A DNA stretch of 64,000 bases from Pandoraea eparura (GCF_902459725.1 NZ_CABPSH010000009.1:140788-204787); one strand, 5' to 3'; shown: positions 1 through 10,840, counted from the first letter of the stretch. Notes: a model not told the origin generated them from the letters alone. Numbers and translations are program-made.

Positions 1-302
1 GCCGCAGGGGCCGACACGATCAGGTGCCCCGAGACGGCATGACGCCCCGCGCTGATCTCGTTCTCGGCCATCTCCCAGTCGCCGAGCAACTGTTTGCAAC
101 GCTCCAGGAACGCGCCGCCCTCCTCCGACAGCGCAAGCCGGCGCGTAGAGCGGTACATGAGCTTGATGCCGAGGCGTTTTTCCAGCGCGTCGATACGCCG
201 CCCGAGGATCACCGGCGAGACCCCTTCCTTGAGGGCCGCCGCGGCCAGACTGCCGGCTTCGGCCACCTGCACGAAGGTTTCGATCTGTTTGAAACGGTCC
301 AT
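1..302 (-). CDS. LysR-family transcriptional regulator, N-terminal part only
   Basis: The gene enters the window from the left and reads leftward; about 100 N-terminal residues are visible from the ATG at 302. They begin MDRFKQIETFVQVAEAGSLA and contain the winged helix-turn-helix typical of LysR proteins, including a serine- and alanine-rich recognition region and the RRLALSEEGGAFLERC segment that follows it. The effector-binding domain lies outside the window. It diverges from gcl, with 121 bases between the two starts. LysR regulators commonly control the operon they diverge from, so a role in regulating gcl-hyi-glxR is likely but inferred. The family call is secure; the effector is unknown. 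Confidence 0.85.
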   Translation of the reverse strand, partial: MDRFKQIETFVQVAEAGSLAAAALKEGVSPVILGRRIDALEKRLGIKLMYRSTRRLALSEEGGAFLERCKQLLGDWEMAENEISAGRHAVSGHLIVSAPA

Positions 303-423
303 CGCCCCTCCAGTCGATACTTTTTGTTCTTAAAAAAACGATCTTTTGTGATCTTATCAAACAAATCGTACCGGCTTAAAGTGATCTCCAACACATTGAC
401 CCATTACCCATTGGAGACGTCAC
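303..423. promoter_or_regulatory. Divergent intergenic region, LysR gene / gcl
   Basis: This 121-base gap separates two divergent starts and is clearly AT-rich from about 318 to 375, unlike its surroundings. It holds two GATC-containing segments six bases apart and a run of seven A after a run of T. A purine-rich ribosome binding site (GGAGACGTCAC) precedes the gcl ATG. I could not assign a convincing -35/-10 pair. Promoters and LysR sites are expected here from the gene arrangement. Confidence 0.5.
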
Positions 424-2190
<1,767 letters not shown>

Positions 2191-2348
2191 GTCAACGCTG
2201 CAACACGGTTTGCGGGGCGCTTGCGTCCCCTGCGCTCTTGGCTAGACCCCTTGATCGGCCCAAAAGCAGGCGCTCCGCAACCTCGCAACACCCTGGCATC
2301 GAAATCGTCGAAACCACCCCCTAAAAGAGAGAAAGAGGAGTCAGCGCA

Positions 2349-3140
2349 ATGCCGAAATTTGCCGCCAATCTGACCATGCTGTTCAACGAGGTGCCGTTCC
2401 TCGACCGCTTCAAGGCGGCCGCCGCAGCGGGCTTTCGCGGCGTGGAGTTCCTGTTCCCGTACGCATTTCATCGCGACCAGATCGCTGACAAGCTGAACCA
2501 GTACCAGCTCGATCTTGTGCTGCACAACCTGCCCGCCGGCAACTGGGATGCGGGCGAGCGCGGCATCGCGATCTTCCCCGAGCGCGTGGCCGAATTCCGC
2601 GACGGCGTGGGCGAAGCCATCACCTACGCCAAGGCGCTGGGCGTGAAGCAACTGAACTGCCTTGTGGGCAAGCAAGGCGCGGACCTGTCGACGCAAGTCG
2701 CGCAAGACACGCTCGTGGGTAACCTGCGCTTCGCCGCCGATGCGCTCAAGGCCGAAGGCATCCGACTGCTGGTCGAGCCGATCAACACGTACGACATTCC
2801 CGGCTTCTTCGTGAACCGCACGAAGCAGGCGCTGGAGATCTTCGACGCCGTGGGTTCGGACAACCTGTTCCTGCAGTACGACATCTATCACATGCAGCGC
2901 ATGGAGGGCGAACTCGCCAAGACCATCGAGACGAATCTGGCGCGCATCGCTCACGTGCAGCTGGCCGACAACCCAGGCCGCAACGAGCCGGGCACGGGCG
3001 AGATCAACTACGCCTACCTGTTCGCGTTCCTCGACCGCATTGGCTACCAGGGCTGGATAGGCTGCGAGTACAAGCCTGCCACCACCACGACCGAGGGTCT
3101 TGGCTGGTTCAAGGCCGCGGGCCTGCGCGAAGCGGCGTAA
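2349..3140 (+). CDS. hyi: Hydroxypyruvate isomerase
   Basis: It interconverts hydroxypyruvate and tartronate semialdehyde and belongs to the xylose-isomerase-like TIM-barrel family. The 263-residue protein has the family start MPKFAANLTMLFNEVPFLDR, the GVEFLFPYAF strand, the EPIN metal-binding segment near residue 142 and HVQLADNPGRNEPGTGEINY near the C-terminus, all as in E. coli Hyi (258 residues). A good ribosome binding site (AGAGGAGT) lies upstream of the ATG. It follows gcl after 158 bases with no visible terminator and precedes glxR, so the three probably form one transcription unit. Confidence 0.95.
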   Translation: MPKFAANLTMLFNEVPFLDRFKAAAAAGFRGVEFLFPYAFHRDQIADKLNQYQLDLVLHNLPAGNWDAGERGIAIFPERVAEFRDGVGEAITYAKALGVKQLNCLVGKQGADLSTQVAQDTLVGNLRFAADALKAEGIRLLVEPINTYDIPGFFVNRTKQALEIFDAVGSDNLFLQYDIYHMQRMEGELAKTIETNLARIAHVQLADNPGRNEPGTGEINYAYLFAFLDRIGYQGWIGCEYKPATTTTEGLGWFKAAGLREAA

Positions 3141-3260
3141 TCCCTACGCTCCCCCTACCCACCGCACGGCACCTTCCCCCGGTGGCGTGCGGACGAAACG
3201 AAGGCGTATCCGCCCCAGGCGGCGCGCCGGCTGACCGGGTTTCGACGAGGAAGGGCCCCG

Positions 3261-3289
3261 CCGGCCGCATGCAGGGGGCATGCGGCCGG
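3261..3289 (+). other. Strong hairpin in the hyi-glxR gap
   Basis: Two perfect 12-base arms (3261-3272 CCGGCCGCATGC and 3278-3289) enclose a 5-base loop, AGGGG. No T-run follows, so it is not a typical intrinsic terminator. It lies within the 236-base gap between hyi and glxR and could tune processing or partial termination between the two genes; that role is inferred. Confidence 0.6.
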
Positions 3290-3376
3290 AGCACGGGGGC
3301 GCGACACAGCGTCACCGCCCGGCTCGTCTGAGCGTCAGCGACAACACTACATACTTTGGCAACAAGGAGTCTCGAA

Positions 3377-4258
3377 ATGGCACAACTCGGTTTCATTGGT
3401 CTGGGCATCATGGGCGCGCCGATGGCGAAGCATCTGCAGAACGCCGGTCACAAGCTGTTCCTGTATGAGCGCCGCACGCCCCCGCAGGACCTGATCGACG
3501 GTCAGGCCACGGTCTGCACGTCGGCCAAGGAAGTCGCCAAGCGCGCCGACATCGTCTTCGTGATGGTGCCGGACACCCCTGACGTGGGCGCCGTCCTGTT
3601 CGGTCAGGACGGTCTGGCCGAAGGACTGTCGGCAGGCAAGATCGTCGTCGACATGAGCTCCATCTCGCCGATCGAGACGAAGGAATACGCCAAGAAGGTC
3701 AAGGCGCTGGGCTGCGAATACCTCGACGCCCCGGTCTCGGGCGGCGAAGTCGGTGCGAAGGCCGCCACGCTGTCGATCATGGTCGGCGGCTCGCAAGCGG
3801 CGTTCGACGATGTGAAGCCGTTCTTCGAGCTGATGGGCAAGAACATCACGCTCGTGGGCGAGAGCGGCGCCGGCCAGACCTGCAAGGTCGCCAACCAGAT
3901 CGTGGTCGCGCTGACGATCGAAGCCGTGGGCGAAGCCCTGCTGTTCGCGTCGAAGGCCGGTGCCGATCCCGCGAAGGTGCGTGAGGCGCTGATGGGTGGC
4001 TTCGCCTCGTCGCGCATTCTCGAAGTGCACGGCGAGCGCATGGTCAAGCGCAACTTCGAACCGGGCTTCCGCATTGCCCTGCACCAGAAGGATCTGAATC
4101 TGGCGCTCCAGAGCGCCAAGGCCCTCGGCGTGTCGCTGCCGAACACGGCCACGTGCCAGGAGCTGTTCAACGCCTGTGCCGCGAATGGCGGCGCCGCGTG
4201 GGATCACTCGGGCATGGTCCGTGCGCTGGAATTGCTGGCTAACCATACGGTGGCGTAA
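3377..4258 (+). CDS. glxR: 2-hydroxy-3-oxopropionate (tartronate semialdehyde) reductase
   Basis: It reduces tartronate semialdehyde to D-glycerate with NAD(P)H and is a member of the 3-hydroxyisobutyrate dehydrogenase superfamily. The 293-residue protein starts MAQLGFIGLGIMGAPMAKHL, carrying the GxGxxG dinucleotide-binding loop at residues 7-12. The substrate-binding DAPVSGGEVGAKAATLSIMVGG segment and the catalytic lysine in GQTCKVANQI are present. I chose the ATG at 3377 because AAGGAG lies about eight bases upstream; an in-frame extension to 3356 lacks such a site. It completes the glyoxylate-to-glycerate route with gcl and hyi; no glycerate kinase gene is visible here. Confidence 0.94.
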   Translation: MAQLGFIGLGIMGAPMAKHLQNAGHKLFLYERRTPPQDLIDGQATVCTSAKEVAKRADIVFVMVPDTPDVGAVLFGQDGLAEGLSAGKIVVDMSSISPIETKEYAKKVKALGCEYLDAPVSGGEVGAKAATLSIMVGGSQAAFDDVKPFFELMGKNITLVGESGAGQTCKVANQIVVALTIEAVGEALLFASKAGADPAKVREALMGGFASSRILEVHGERMVKRNFEPGFRIALHQKDLNLALQSAKALGVSLPNTATCQELFNACAANGGAAWDHSGMVRALELLANHTVA

Positions 4259-4315
4259 AGCATTGACCACGTAGGGAGCGTCAGGCCATCAGGGAGATGT
4301 GGTGGATGACGACAG

Positions 4316-4344
4316 GCGCCGGGCCGCAAGGTCCGGCGCTTGTT
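4316..4344 (+). terminator. Intrinsic terminator after glxR
   Basis: A 10-base stem (4316-4325 with 4330-4339, one G-T pair) closes on a GCAA tetraloop and is followed by TTGTT. It lies between the convergent ends of glxR and ansA, as expected for the end of the gcl-hyi-glxR transcript. Confidence 0.7.
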
Positions 4345-4399
4345 CATTGAGGACTGTCGCATTGAAGGCCCGCGTTGAACGCGCCGCAGACAGGCTGGA

Positions 4400-5440
4400 T
4401 CAATACTCGTCGAACAGGCTCTGCATACGCTCGCGCGGCACGCCGGCCTGCAAGGCCAACATCAGCAGCACGCGTGCCTTGAACGGATGCAGGTTGCCCG
4501 CGCTCACGAAGCCAAACTGATCGTCGGGCGCGGCGCCGTTGTGCATGACATGCCCGCTCCCCACCCGCGCGGCGCGCACCACCGTCACGCCGCGCTGCAC
4601 GGCCTCCGAGAGCGCCTGTTGCAGCAGCGAATGCAGAGAGCCATTGCCCGTGCCCGCGACCACGATGCCCTGCACACCCGCGTCGACGAGCGCATCTACG
4701 GCAATACGGGACACCCCCGCATAACTCGACACCACTTCCACGGCGGGCAATTCGCCCGAGAGTCCGACGAACTCGCTCTCGACGGTGTGGTACTGCAATG
4801 CCGCGCGTTGATACGCCACGCGCTCGTCCTGCACCCAGCCGAGCACGCCGATCTCCGGCGAGTGGAAGGCGTCGACCTTGTAGGTGCTCGTTTTGATGAC
4901 GTCGCGCGCGCAATGAATCTGGTTGTTGATGGCGACCAGCACGCCACGTCCGGTTGAGATCGGGTCGGTGGCCACGCGCACGGCGTTGAGCAGGTTGAGG
5001 GGGCCATCGGCCGAGAGCGCCGTCGCGGGCCGCATCGCCGCGGTCAGCACCACCGGCTTGCGGCTGTTGACCGTCAGATGGAGGTAGTACGCCGTTTCTT
5101 CAAGCGTATCGGTGCCGTGGGTAATCACCGCCCCGGCCACATCGGGCTGCGAGAGCAAGGCGTTCACGCGAGCGGCCAGCTTCTGCCACAGCGCCACGCT
5201 CATGTCCTTGCTGTCGATCTGCGCGACCTGCTCCGCGTGAATATGCGCAACGTTGCCCAGCGCGGGAACCGCCGCGAGCAGGTCCTGCACACCGAGCGCC
5301 CCGGCCTGATAACCAGCGGTGCGCGTCGCGTCGGATGCGCTGCCCGCAATCGTGCCGCCCGTGGCCAGCAGCGCGATGCGCGGCAGATCGCCAGAGGACA
5401 CCGTGTAGTGGGGAATCGGGTTGAATGAGGTCGAAGTCAT
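4400..5440 (-). CDS. ansA: L-asparaginase (type II-like sequence)
   Basis: It hydrolyses L-asparagine to aspartate and ammonia. The 346-residue product has the two nucleophile motifs of the family: LLATGGTIAGSA (about residues 25-36), with its catalytic threonine, and ITHGTDTLEETAYYL, with the second Thr-Asp pair. The later ARDVIKTSTYKVDAFHSPEIG segment is also typical. I chose the ATG at 5440; a TTG at 5476 would add 12 residues that look unlike the family. The N-terminus is hydrophilic without a clear signal peptide, so a cytoplasmic location is possible although the sequence resembles periplasmic type II enzymes. The symbol is used loosely; the subtype is unresolved. Confidence 0.9.
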   Translation of the reverse strand: MTSTSFNPIPHYTVSSGDLPRIALLATGGTIAGSASDATRTAGYQAGALGVQDLLAAVPALGNVAHIHAEQVAQIDSKDMSVALWQKLAARVNALLSQPDVAGAVITHGTDTLEETAYYLHLTVNSRKPVVLTAAMRPATALSADGPLNLLNAVRVATDPISTGRGVLVAINNQIHCARDVIKTSTYKVDAFHSPEIGVLGWVQDERVAYQRAALQYHTVESEFVGLSGELPAVEVVSSYAGVSRIAVDALVDAGVQGIVVAGTGNGSLHSLLQQALSEAVQRGVTVVRAARVGSGHVMHNGAAPDDQFGFVSAGNLHPFKARVLLMLALQAGVPRERMQSLFDEY

Positions 5441-5593
5441 GGCATCGATTGTATCCAATACTGCCCGGCTTCCCAATCGCTGAAAATATCGAACCCACCT
5501 CGTTGCTCGGGATCACGGCTGCCCGCAGCCGACAAGCGGGAGACAGGTTCATGCACGCCCCGCCCGGCGCCGGAACGCGCCCAACGCGACGGT

Positions 5594-5625
5594 GACGGCG
5601 GGACGGCGGGACGGCGGGACGGTGG
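5594..5625. repeat. Four 8-base tandem repeats (GACGGCGG)
   Basis: Three exact copies of GACGGCGG (5594-5617) and one variant (GACGGTGG, 5618-5625) lie in the gap between the cysB stop and the ansA start. A degenerate G-rich stretch continues to about 5640. It probably arose by slippage; a function is not evident. Confidence 0.8.
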
Positions 5626-5644
5626 GGACGGGCGGGTCGGCGCG

Positions 5645-6583
5645 TCAGGCCGCAAATTCGAGCGCTTCCCGCAATTGCGTCGAGATGTCCTGCTCCTTGA
5701 GCGCCGGGGCAAGCATTTCAATGAAGCGGTAAGCGTACGAGCGCAGGAACGCGCCGCGGCGCAAGCCGATGCGCGTCGTGCTCGGCGCAAATGCGTTGTC
5801 GAGTTCCAATACGGCCAGATCCTGGTCCTTGCGCGGATCGACGGCCATCGCCGCCACGATCCCCACGCCCAATCCCAGCTCGACGTAAGTCTTGATCACG
5901 TCCGTATCGAGGGCAGTGAGCACGATGTCCGGCACCAGGCCCTGATCGGAGAACGCCTTGTCCACGTGCGAGCGCCCCGTGAAGTCGCCGTCATAGGTGA
6001 TGATCGGATAGTCGGCGATGTCCGCGAGCGTGACGCTCGCACGCCCGACCAGCGGGTGATCCTTCGGCACGACGACGACGTGATGCCACGAATAGCATGG
6101 GAACGTGACGATGTCGGGAAAGCGATCGAGCGCCTCGGTCGTGATGCCGATATCGGCCTCGCCGTCGATCACCATCTGCGCGATCTGACGCGGACTGCCC
6201 TGCCGCAACGCCAGATGCACCTTCGGATACACGCTCGTGAAGGGCTTGATGACCTGCGGCAGCGCATAGCGCGCCTGCGTATGGGTTGTCGCCACCACGA
6301 GGTGGCCGCTGTCCTGATCCGCGAACTGACGCGCCACCCGGCGCAGGTTCTCGGCATCGAGCAACATGCGCTCGATCAGTTGCAGCACGGCCTTGCCCGG
6401 TTCGGTGAGCCCCGTGAGCCGCTTGCCGCGACGCACGAAGACATCCACGCCCAGTTCGTCTTCCAGATCCTTGATCTGCTTGCTCACACCTGACTGCGAC
6501 GTGTACAGCGCACTGGCGGCTTCCGTCAGGTTGAGATTCTGCCGAACGGCTTCGCGCACGTAGCGCAATTGCTGAAAATTCAT
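5645..6583 (-). CDS. cysB: LysR-type sulfur regulator CysB
   Basis: CysB activates sulfate uptake and cysteine synthesis genes in response to O-/N-acetylserine. The 312-residue protein starts MNFQQLRYVREAVRQNLNLT and has the helix-turn-helix LTEAASALYTSQSGVSKQIK in the first 40 residues, then the effector domain with VATTHTQARYALPQVIKPF (about residues 98-116), highly characteristic of CysB and Cbl. It is the last gene of the sulfate transport block, 191 bases downstream of cysA, an arrangement seen in other Burkholderiales. CysB and Cbl are close paralogues; the position next to the transporter favours CysB. Confidence 0.93.
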   Translation of the reverse strand: MNFQQLRYVREAVRQNLNLTEAASALYTSQSGVSKQIKDLEDELGVDVFVRRGKRLTGLTEPGKAVLQLIERMLLDAENLRRVARQFADQDSGHLVVATTHTQARYALPQVIKPFTSVYPKVHLALRQGSPRQIAQMVIDGEADIGITTEALDRFPDIVTFPCYSWHHVVVVPKDHPLVGRASVTLADIADYPIITYDGDFTGRSHVDKAFSDQGLVPDIVLTALDTDVIKTYVELGLGVGIVAAMAVDPRKDQDLAVLELDNAFAPSTTRIGLRRGAFLRSYAYRFIEMLAPALKEQDISTQLREALEFAA

Positions 6584-6614
6584 GAGGGGACTCCACCCTG
6601 TGGCTTGTCGGTTC

Positions 6615-6680
6615 GTGACGTCTTGTTCATGACGTCTTGTTTGCTGCGTCTCGATTGTTACGTCTTGTTTGTTACGTCAT
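6615..6680. repeat. Imperfect 14-15-base repeats in the cysA-cysB gap
   Basis: About four to five degenerate copies of a unit close to TGACGTCTTGTTTG lie head to tail between cysA and cysB. They fill roughly a third of the 191-base spacer. They could be slippage products or clustered protein-binding sites; only the repetition is seen directly. Confidence 0.6.
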
Positions 6681-6760
6681 GGTCGGTCGTCGGTCAGATG
6701 GCCGGTCAGGTCTTTGCGCGTGACGACCCCGGTCGAATGGACGCGCACCGTCGTTGCGCC

Positions 6761-6781
6761 TCACGCCTCATGCCTCACGCC
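6761..6781. repeat. Three 7-base repeats spanning the cysA stop
   Basis: On the plus strand the units are TCACGCC, TCATGCC, TCACGCC. Read on the coding strand each contains TGA, and because the unit is seven bases long the three TGA triplets (at 6761, 6768 and 6775) fall in the three different frames. The one at 6775-6777 is the cysA stop codon. Confidence 0.7.
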
Positions 6782-7863
6782 TGCGCGGCAAACACCCGCA
6801 ACTGGCGCGGCACCGCCCGCAGCGGCGCCCCATTTTGTGCGCCGAGCGCCTGCCAGCCAGCGCGTGTCAGTTCCGCCTCCCACACCTCCCCGCCCGGCGC
6901 GGCAAGCTCCACGCGCACGGTGCCGCCCAAGGGAATGGCGCGGCGCACGGCCACGTCGATCCCCGGCCCACCGTCATTCGCCGGCAGCAACGCAAGATCG
7001 TGCGGACGCACGTACGCCATCGCGCGACCGTCCTGCGGCACGGCGGGCAAATCGTCCTTGTCCGCCGTCACCCGAAATGCGCCAGCCCCCGCACCGACAT
7101 CGGCGATGAAGTCGTGCATGCGCAACTCACCCGACAGCCGGTTCACCGCCCCGAGAAACTCGTAGACGAAGGGGCTGCGTGGCGTGTCGTACACGTCCTG
7201 TGGTGCCCCAATCTGCTCGACCTTGCCGTGATTCATCAGCACGATACGATCGGCCACTTCGAGCGCTTCTTCCTGGTCGTGCGTGACGAAGATCGTAGTG
7301 ATATGCAGCTCGTCGTGCAGACGGCGCAGCCAGCTACGCAATTCCTTGCGCACCTTGGCATCGAGCGCACCGAACGGTTCGTCGAGCAGCAGCACCTTCG
7401 GCTCGACGGCCAGTGCACGCGCCAGCGCAATTCGTTGCCGCTGCCCGCCCGAGAGTTCCGCCGGATAGTGATCGGCCAGCCAGTCGAGTTGCACGAGGCC
7501 GAGCAGCTCGTGCACCTTGGCGCGGATCTGCGCGTCCGAGCGCCGCTCGCGGCGCGACTTCACGCGCAAGCCGAACGCCACGTTCTCGAACACGGTCATG
7601 TGACGGAACAGCGCGTAGTGCTGGAACACGAAGCCGACCTGACGCTCGCGCGTGCCGACCGACGCCACGTCCTCGCCGTTGAGCACGACGCGGCCGGCAT
7701 CGGCGAACTCCAGCCCCGCCACGATGCGCAGCAGCGTGGTCTTGCCGCAGCCGGAAGGTCCGAGCAGCGCGACCAGCTCGCCGCTCGGGAACTCAAGCGT
7801 GACGTCGTCGAGCGCCGCAAAATCACCGAAGCGTTTCGACACCTGTTGTACCTGGATGCTCAT
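6775..7863 (-). CDS. cysA: Sulfate/thiosulfate ABC transporter ATP-binding protein
   Basis: This is the ATPase that powers sulfate and thiosulfate import at the inner membrane. The 362-residue protein has Walker [10 protein letters not shown] (residues 35-43), the Q-loop region [21 protein letters not shown], the signature [15 protein letters not shown], Walker [12 protein letters not shown] and the H-loop in [16 protein letters not shown]. The roughly 120 residues after the ATPase core form the regulatory TOBE-like domain of CysA proteins. It follows cysW after 27 bases in the sbp-cysT-cysW-cysA order. Confidence 0.96.
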   Translation of the reverse strand: MSIQVQQVSKRFGDFAALDDVTLEFPSGELVALLGPSGCGKTTLLRIVAGLEFADAGRVVLNGEDVASVGTRERQVGFVFQHYALFRHMTVFENVAFGLRVKSRRERRSDAQIRAKVHELLGLVQLDWLADHYPAELSGGQRQRIALARALAVEPKVLLLDEPFGALDAKVRKELRSWLRRLHDELHITTIFVTHDQEEALEVADRIVLMNHGKVEQIGAPQDVYDTPRSPFVYEFLGAVNRLSGELRMHDFIADVGAGAGAFRVTADKDDLPAVPQDGRAMAYVRPHDLALLPANDGGPGIDVAVRRAIPLGGTVRVELAAPGGEVWEAELTRAGWQALGAQNGAPLRAVPRQLRVFAAQA

Positions 7864-7890
7864 TGCCTTGCTCCTTGATGCAATGTCGGC

Positions 7891-8796
7891 TCATGCCTGC
7901 ACGGCGTCTGCGCGACGCGCGGCCTTGTCCTGTGCCAGCTTGCGCTCGGCCCACAGCTTCAGCGCCAGCGTGGCGAGCGCGAGCAACGCGAGAATCGACG
8001 CCGCCGCGAACGCGCCCACCGTGTGGTAGTCGGTGTATTCAATTTCCACGTGCAGCGGCAGTGTGTTCGTCTCGCCGCGAATATGGCCGGAGACGACCGA
8101 CACGGCACCGAACTCGCCCATTGCCCGCGCATTGCAGAGGATCACGCCGTACAGCAAACCCCATTTGATTTTCGGCAACGTCACACGCGTGAACACCTGC
8201 CAGCCGCTAGCCCCCAGCACGCGCGCCGCCTCCTCCTCTTCGCTGCCCTGCGCCTGCATGAGCGGGATCAGTTCGCGCGCGACGAACGGGAACGTGACGA
8301 ACACTGTCGCCAGTATCAGTCCGGGCAACGCGAACACGACCTTCAGGTTGTGCGCGTCGAGAAAGTCCCACAGCGGCCCCTGACGGCCGAAGATCAGCAA
8401 AAACGAGACGCCCGCAATCACCGGCGAGACCGAAAACGGCAGGTCGATGAGCGTGGTCAGCACGCTCTTGCCCTTGAAGTCGAATCGCGCAATCGCCCAC
8501 GACGCCGCCACGCCAAACACCAGGTTGAGCGGCACGGCGATGATCGCAATGAGCAGCGTGAGACGAAAGGCGGACAGCGCATCGTCGTTGCTGAGCCCAT
8601 CCCAATACGCGGTGACGCCTTTGCTCAGCGCCGTGACGAAGACCGACACGAGCGGCAGGAGAAGAAACAAGACGAAGAACAGCAGCGCCACGGCAATGAG
8701 TCCCGCCTTGACGAACGCCGGCTCGTCGGTCGGATCGGCCCGACGGGCCGGCGTCGCTGGCGGCGAGGCGCGCGACAGGGTAAGGGAATCGGACAT
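7891..8796 (-). CDS. cysW: Sulfate ABC transporter permease CysW
   Basis: This is one of the two inner-membrane channel subunits of the sulfate importer. From the ATG at 8796 the product is 301 residues; a longer open frame upstream overlaps cysT and is not expected to be translated. About six hydrophobic segments are visible, beginning with AGLIAVALLFFVLFLLLPLV near residue 31. The EAA loop that contacts CysA is seen in EEEAARVLGASGWQVFTRVTLP. It lies 20 bases after cysT and 27 before cysA. Confidence 0.94.
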   Translation of the reverse strand: MSDSLTLSRASPPATPARRADPTDEPAFVKAGLIAVALLFFVLFLLLPLVSVFVTALSKGVTAYWDGLSNDDALSAFRLTLLIAIIAVPLNLVFGVAASWAIARFDFKGKSVLTTLIDLPFSVSPVIAGVSFLLIFGRQGPLWDFLDAHNLKVVFALPGLILATVFVTFPFVARELIPLMQAQGSEEEEAARVLGASGWQVFTRVTLPKIKWGLLYGVILCNARAMGEFGAVSVVSGHIRGETNTLPLHVEIEYTDYHTVGAFAAASILALLALATLALKLWAERKLAQDKAARRADAVQA

Positions 8797-8816
8797 GATC
8801 GAAACGTTCTCGTGAA

Positions 8817-9680
8817 TCACACGCCACTGGCGCGTCGGCCCGCATGACGGCGTTGCAGCCACCATTGCAGGGTATTGATGAGCAGCAGCAACACGAAAGA
8901 GATCACGAGCATCACCACGGCCAGCGCCGCGGCGCCCGCATAGTCGTACTGTTCCAGCTTCGTGACGATCAGCAGCGACGTGATTTCCGAGACCATCGGC
9001 AGGTTGCCGGCAATGAAGATGACCGAGCCGTACTCCCCCACCGCGCGCGCAAAGGCCAGCGCAAAACCGGTCAGCAGCGCGGGCAGCACCGCCGGGAGAA
9101 TCACGTGACGCAGCGTCTGCCAACGTGTTGCGCCCAGGCATGCGGCGGCTTCTTCCTGTTCACGTTCAAATTCTTCCAGCACCGGTTGGAGCGTGCGCAC
9201 GACGAACGGCAGTCCGATGAAGGTCAGCGCCACGAAGATGCCCAACGGCGTAAACGCGATCTTGATATCGAGCGGTGCGAACCAGCGTCCGATCCAGCCG
9301 TTCGGCGCGTAGATCGCGGCCAGCACGATCCCCGCAACGGACGTCGGCAAGGCAAACGGCAGATCGATCAGCGCATCGACAAGGCGCTTGCCAGGGAATG
9401 GGTAGCGCACCAGCACCCAGGCCAGCACGACACCGAACCCCGCGTTGAGGAGGGCCGCCGCGAGTGAGAGACCAAACGTGAGGCGATAGGATGCCACCAC
9501 GCGCGGCGAGCTCACGGCGGCGACAAAACTCGCCCAGTCGAGCGCGCTTGCCTTGAGGAACACCATCAACAACGGCACCAGCACCACGAGGCTCAGGTAC
9601 GCCACCGTGTAGCCCATCGTCAGGCCAAAGCCCGGCAAGGCACTCGGCTTGCGCCAGAGGGGAAACAGTGCGGTACTCAT
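8817..9680 (-). CDS. cysT: Sulfate ABC transporter permease CysT
   Basis: This is the partner permease of CysW (also called CysU). The 287-residue protein starts MSTALFPLWRKPSALPGFGL and has about six membrane segments. The coupling EAA motif is present in EREQEEAAACLGATRWQTLRHVILP, and the family segment DLPFALPTSVAGIVLAAIY lies before it. It is 33 bases downstream of sbp, consistent with one operon. Confidence 0.94.
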   Translation of the reverse strand: MSTALFPLWRKPSALPGFGLTMGYTVAYLSLVVLVPLLMVFLKASALDWASFVAAVSSPRVVASYRLTFGLSLAAALLNAGFGVVLAWVLVRYPFPGKRLVDALIDLPFALPTSVAGIVLAAIYAPNGWIGRWFAPLDIKIAFTPLGIFVALTFIGLPFVVRTLQPVLEEFEREQEEAAACLGATRWQTLRHVILPAVLPALLTGFALAFARAVGEYGSVIFIAGNLPMVSEITSLLIVTKLEQYDYAGAAALAVVMLVISFVLLLLINTLQWWLQRRHAGRRASGV

Positions 9681-9713
9681 GTGGGCATCCCGTAGGTTTC
9701 CGAGGTCATGACG

Positions 9714-10745
9714 TTACTTCTTCGTGTAAATCTGATCGAAGATGCCGCCGTCGGCAAAGTGCTTGGCCTGCGTCTTCGTCCAGCCGCCCAGGTCGGCATC
9801 GACCGTGTAAAGCTTGAGTTTCGGATACTGCGACGCGTACTTCCTGGCGATGTCCGGCGAGCGGGGACGATAGAAGTGCTTCGCGGCAATCTCCTGCCCT
9901 TGCGGCGAATACAGCCATTGCAGATACGCTTCGGCGACTTTGCGGGTGCCATGCTTGTCAACGTTCTTGTCGACCACCGCGACCGGCGGCTCCGTGAGAA
10001 TCGACGACGACGGCACGACGATGTCGAACTTGTCCGGCCCGAGATCCTTTACCGCGAGCAGTGCCTCGTTTTCCCAGGCGATCAGCACGTCGCCGATGCC
10101 GCGCTCGACGAAGGTCGTGGTGGCCCCTCGCGCACCGGAATCGAGCACCGCCACGTTCCGGTAGAGTGCGGCGACGAATGCCTGCGCGGTTTGCTCGTTG
10201 CCGCCCGGCTGCTTGAGCGCGTAGAGCCAGGCGGCAAGGTAATTCCAGCGGGCGCCGGCCGACGTCTTCGGGTTCGGTGTGATCACGCTGATGCCAGGCT
10301 TCGTGAGATCGTTCCAGTCCTTGATATGCTTGGGGTTGCCCTTGCGCACGAGCAGCACGATGGTCGACGTGTAGGGCGTGGCGTTGTCGGGCAGGCGCTT
10401 CTGCCAATCCTTGTTCACAAGACCGGCCTGCGCCAGTTCGTCGATGTCGGCGGAGATGCCGAGCGTCACGACGTCGGCCGGGGCGCCGTCGAGAACGGTA
10501 CGGGCCTGCTTGCCCGAGCCGCCATGCGACGCCTTGAGCGTCACCGTGTCGCCGGTGGTCTGTTTGTAGTGGGCCTCGAACGCCTTGTTGTAGTCGGCGT
10601 ACAGCTCACGCGTCGGGTCGTACGACACGTTGAGCAGCGAAAGACTCGCGGCCTGCGCCTGAATCGACAAGCCGGCGGCGAGCGCCAGTCCTCCCAATGC
10701 GATCGCTAGCGTCCTGGCTTTCCATCCCCGTGTGGCCTGGCTCAT
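9714..10745 (-). CDS. sbp: Periplasmic sulfate-binding protein
   Basis: It captures sulfate in the periplasm for the CysTWA importer. The ATG at 10745 is preceded by GGGAG eight bases upstream; an in-frame GTG nine bases earlier is less well placed. The 343-residue protein has a signal peptide with a charged start ([19 protein letters not shown]) and a likely cleavage after AQA near residue 34. The mature part contains [19 protein letters not shown] and [20 protein letters not shown], both diagnostic of Sbp/CysP. It is the first gene of the transporter block, so the CysB-controlled promoter should lie upstream. Sbp and the thiosulfate-binding CysP are hard to separate by eye. Confidence 0.93.
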   Translation of the reverse strand: MSQATRGWKARTLAIALGGLALAAGLSIQAQAASLSLLNVSYDPTRELYADYNKAFEAHYKQTTGDTVTLKASHGGSGKQARTVLDGAPADVVTLGISADIDELAQAGLVNKDWQKRLPDNATPYTSTIVLLVRKGNPKHIKDWNDLTKPGISVITPNPKTSAGARWNYLAAWLYALKQPGGNEQTAQAFVAALYRNVAVLDSGARGATTTFVERGIGDVLIAWENEALLAVKDLGPDKFDIVVPSSSILTEPPVAVVDKNVDKHGTRKVAEAYLQWLYSPQGQEIAAKHFYRPRSPDIARKYASQYPKLKLYTVDADLGGWTKTQAKHFADGGIFDQIYTKK

Positions 10746-10789
10746 GACTGGCACTCCCTTTTCTGTCTTGTGTGTAGGAGGTCAGTCTA

Positions 10790-10840
10790 TGGGGACGTCT
10801 AAATAATTAAAAATAATATTTAAGCGATTATTTATGCCAA
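10790..10840 (-). promoter_or_regulatory. AT-rich regulatory region upstream of sbp
   Basis: A markedly AT-rich stretch lies 45-95 bases upstream of sbp. It contains an inverted repeat AAATAAT (10801-10807) and ATTATTT (10827-10833) around a 19-base spacer. CysB sites are AT-rich and are expected here, so this is a candidate CysB-activated promoter; the exact site is inferred. Confidence 0.5.

Noticed and set aside
7891..9141. Longer cysW frame starting inside cysT
   Set aside because: The extension overlaps cysT by more than 300 bases and lacks permease similarity; the ATG at 8796 gives a normal CysW.
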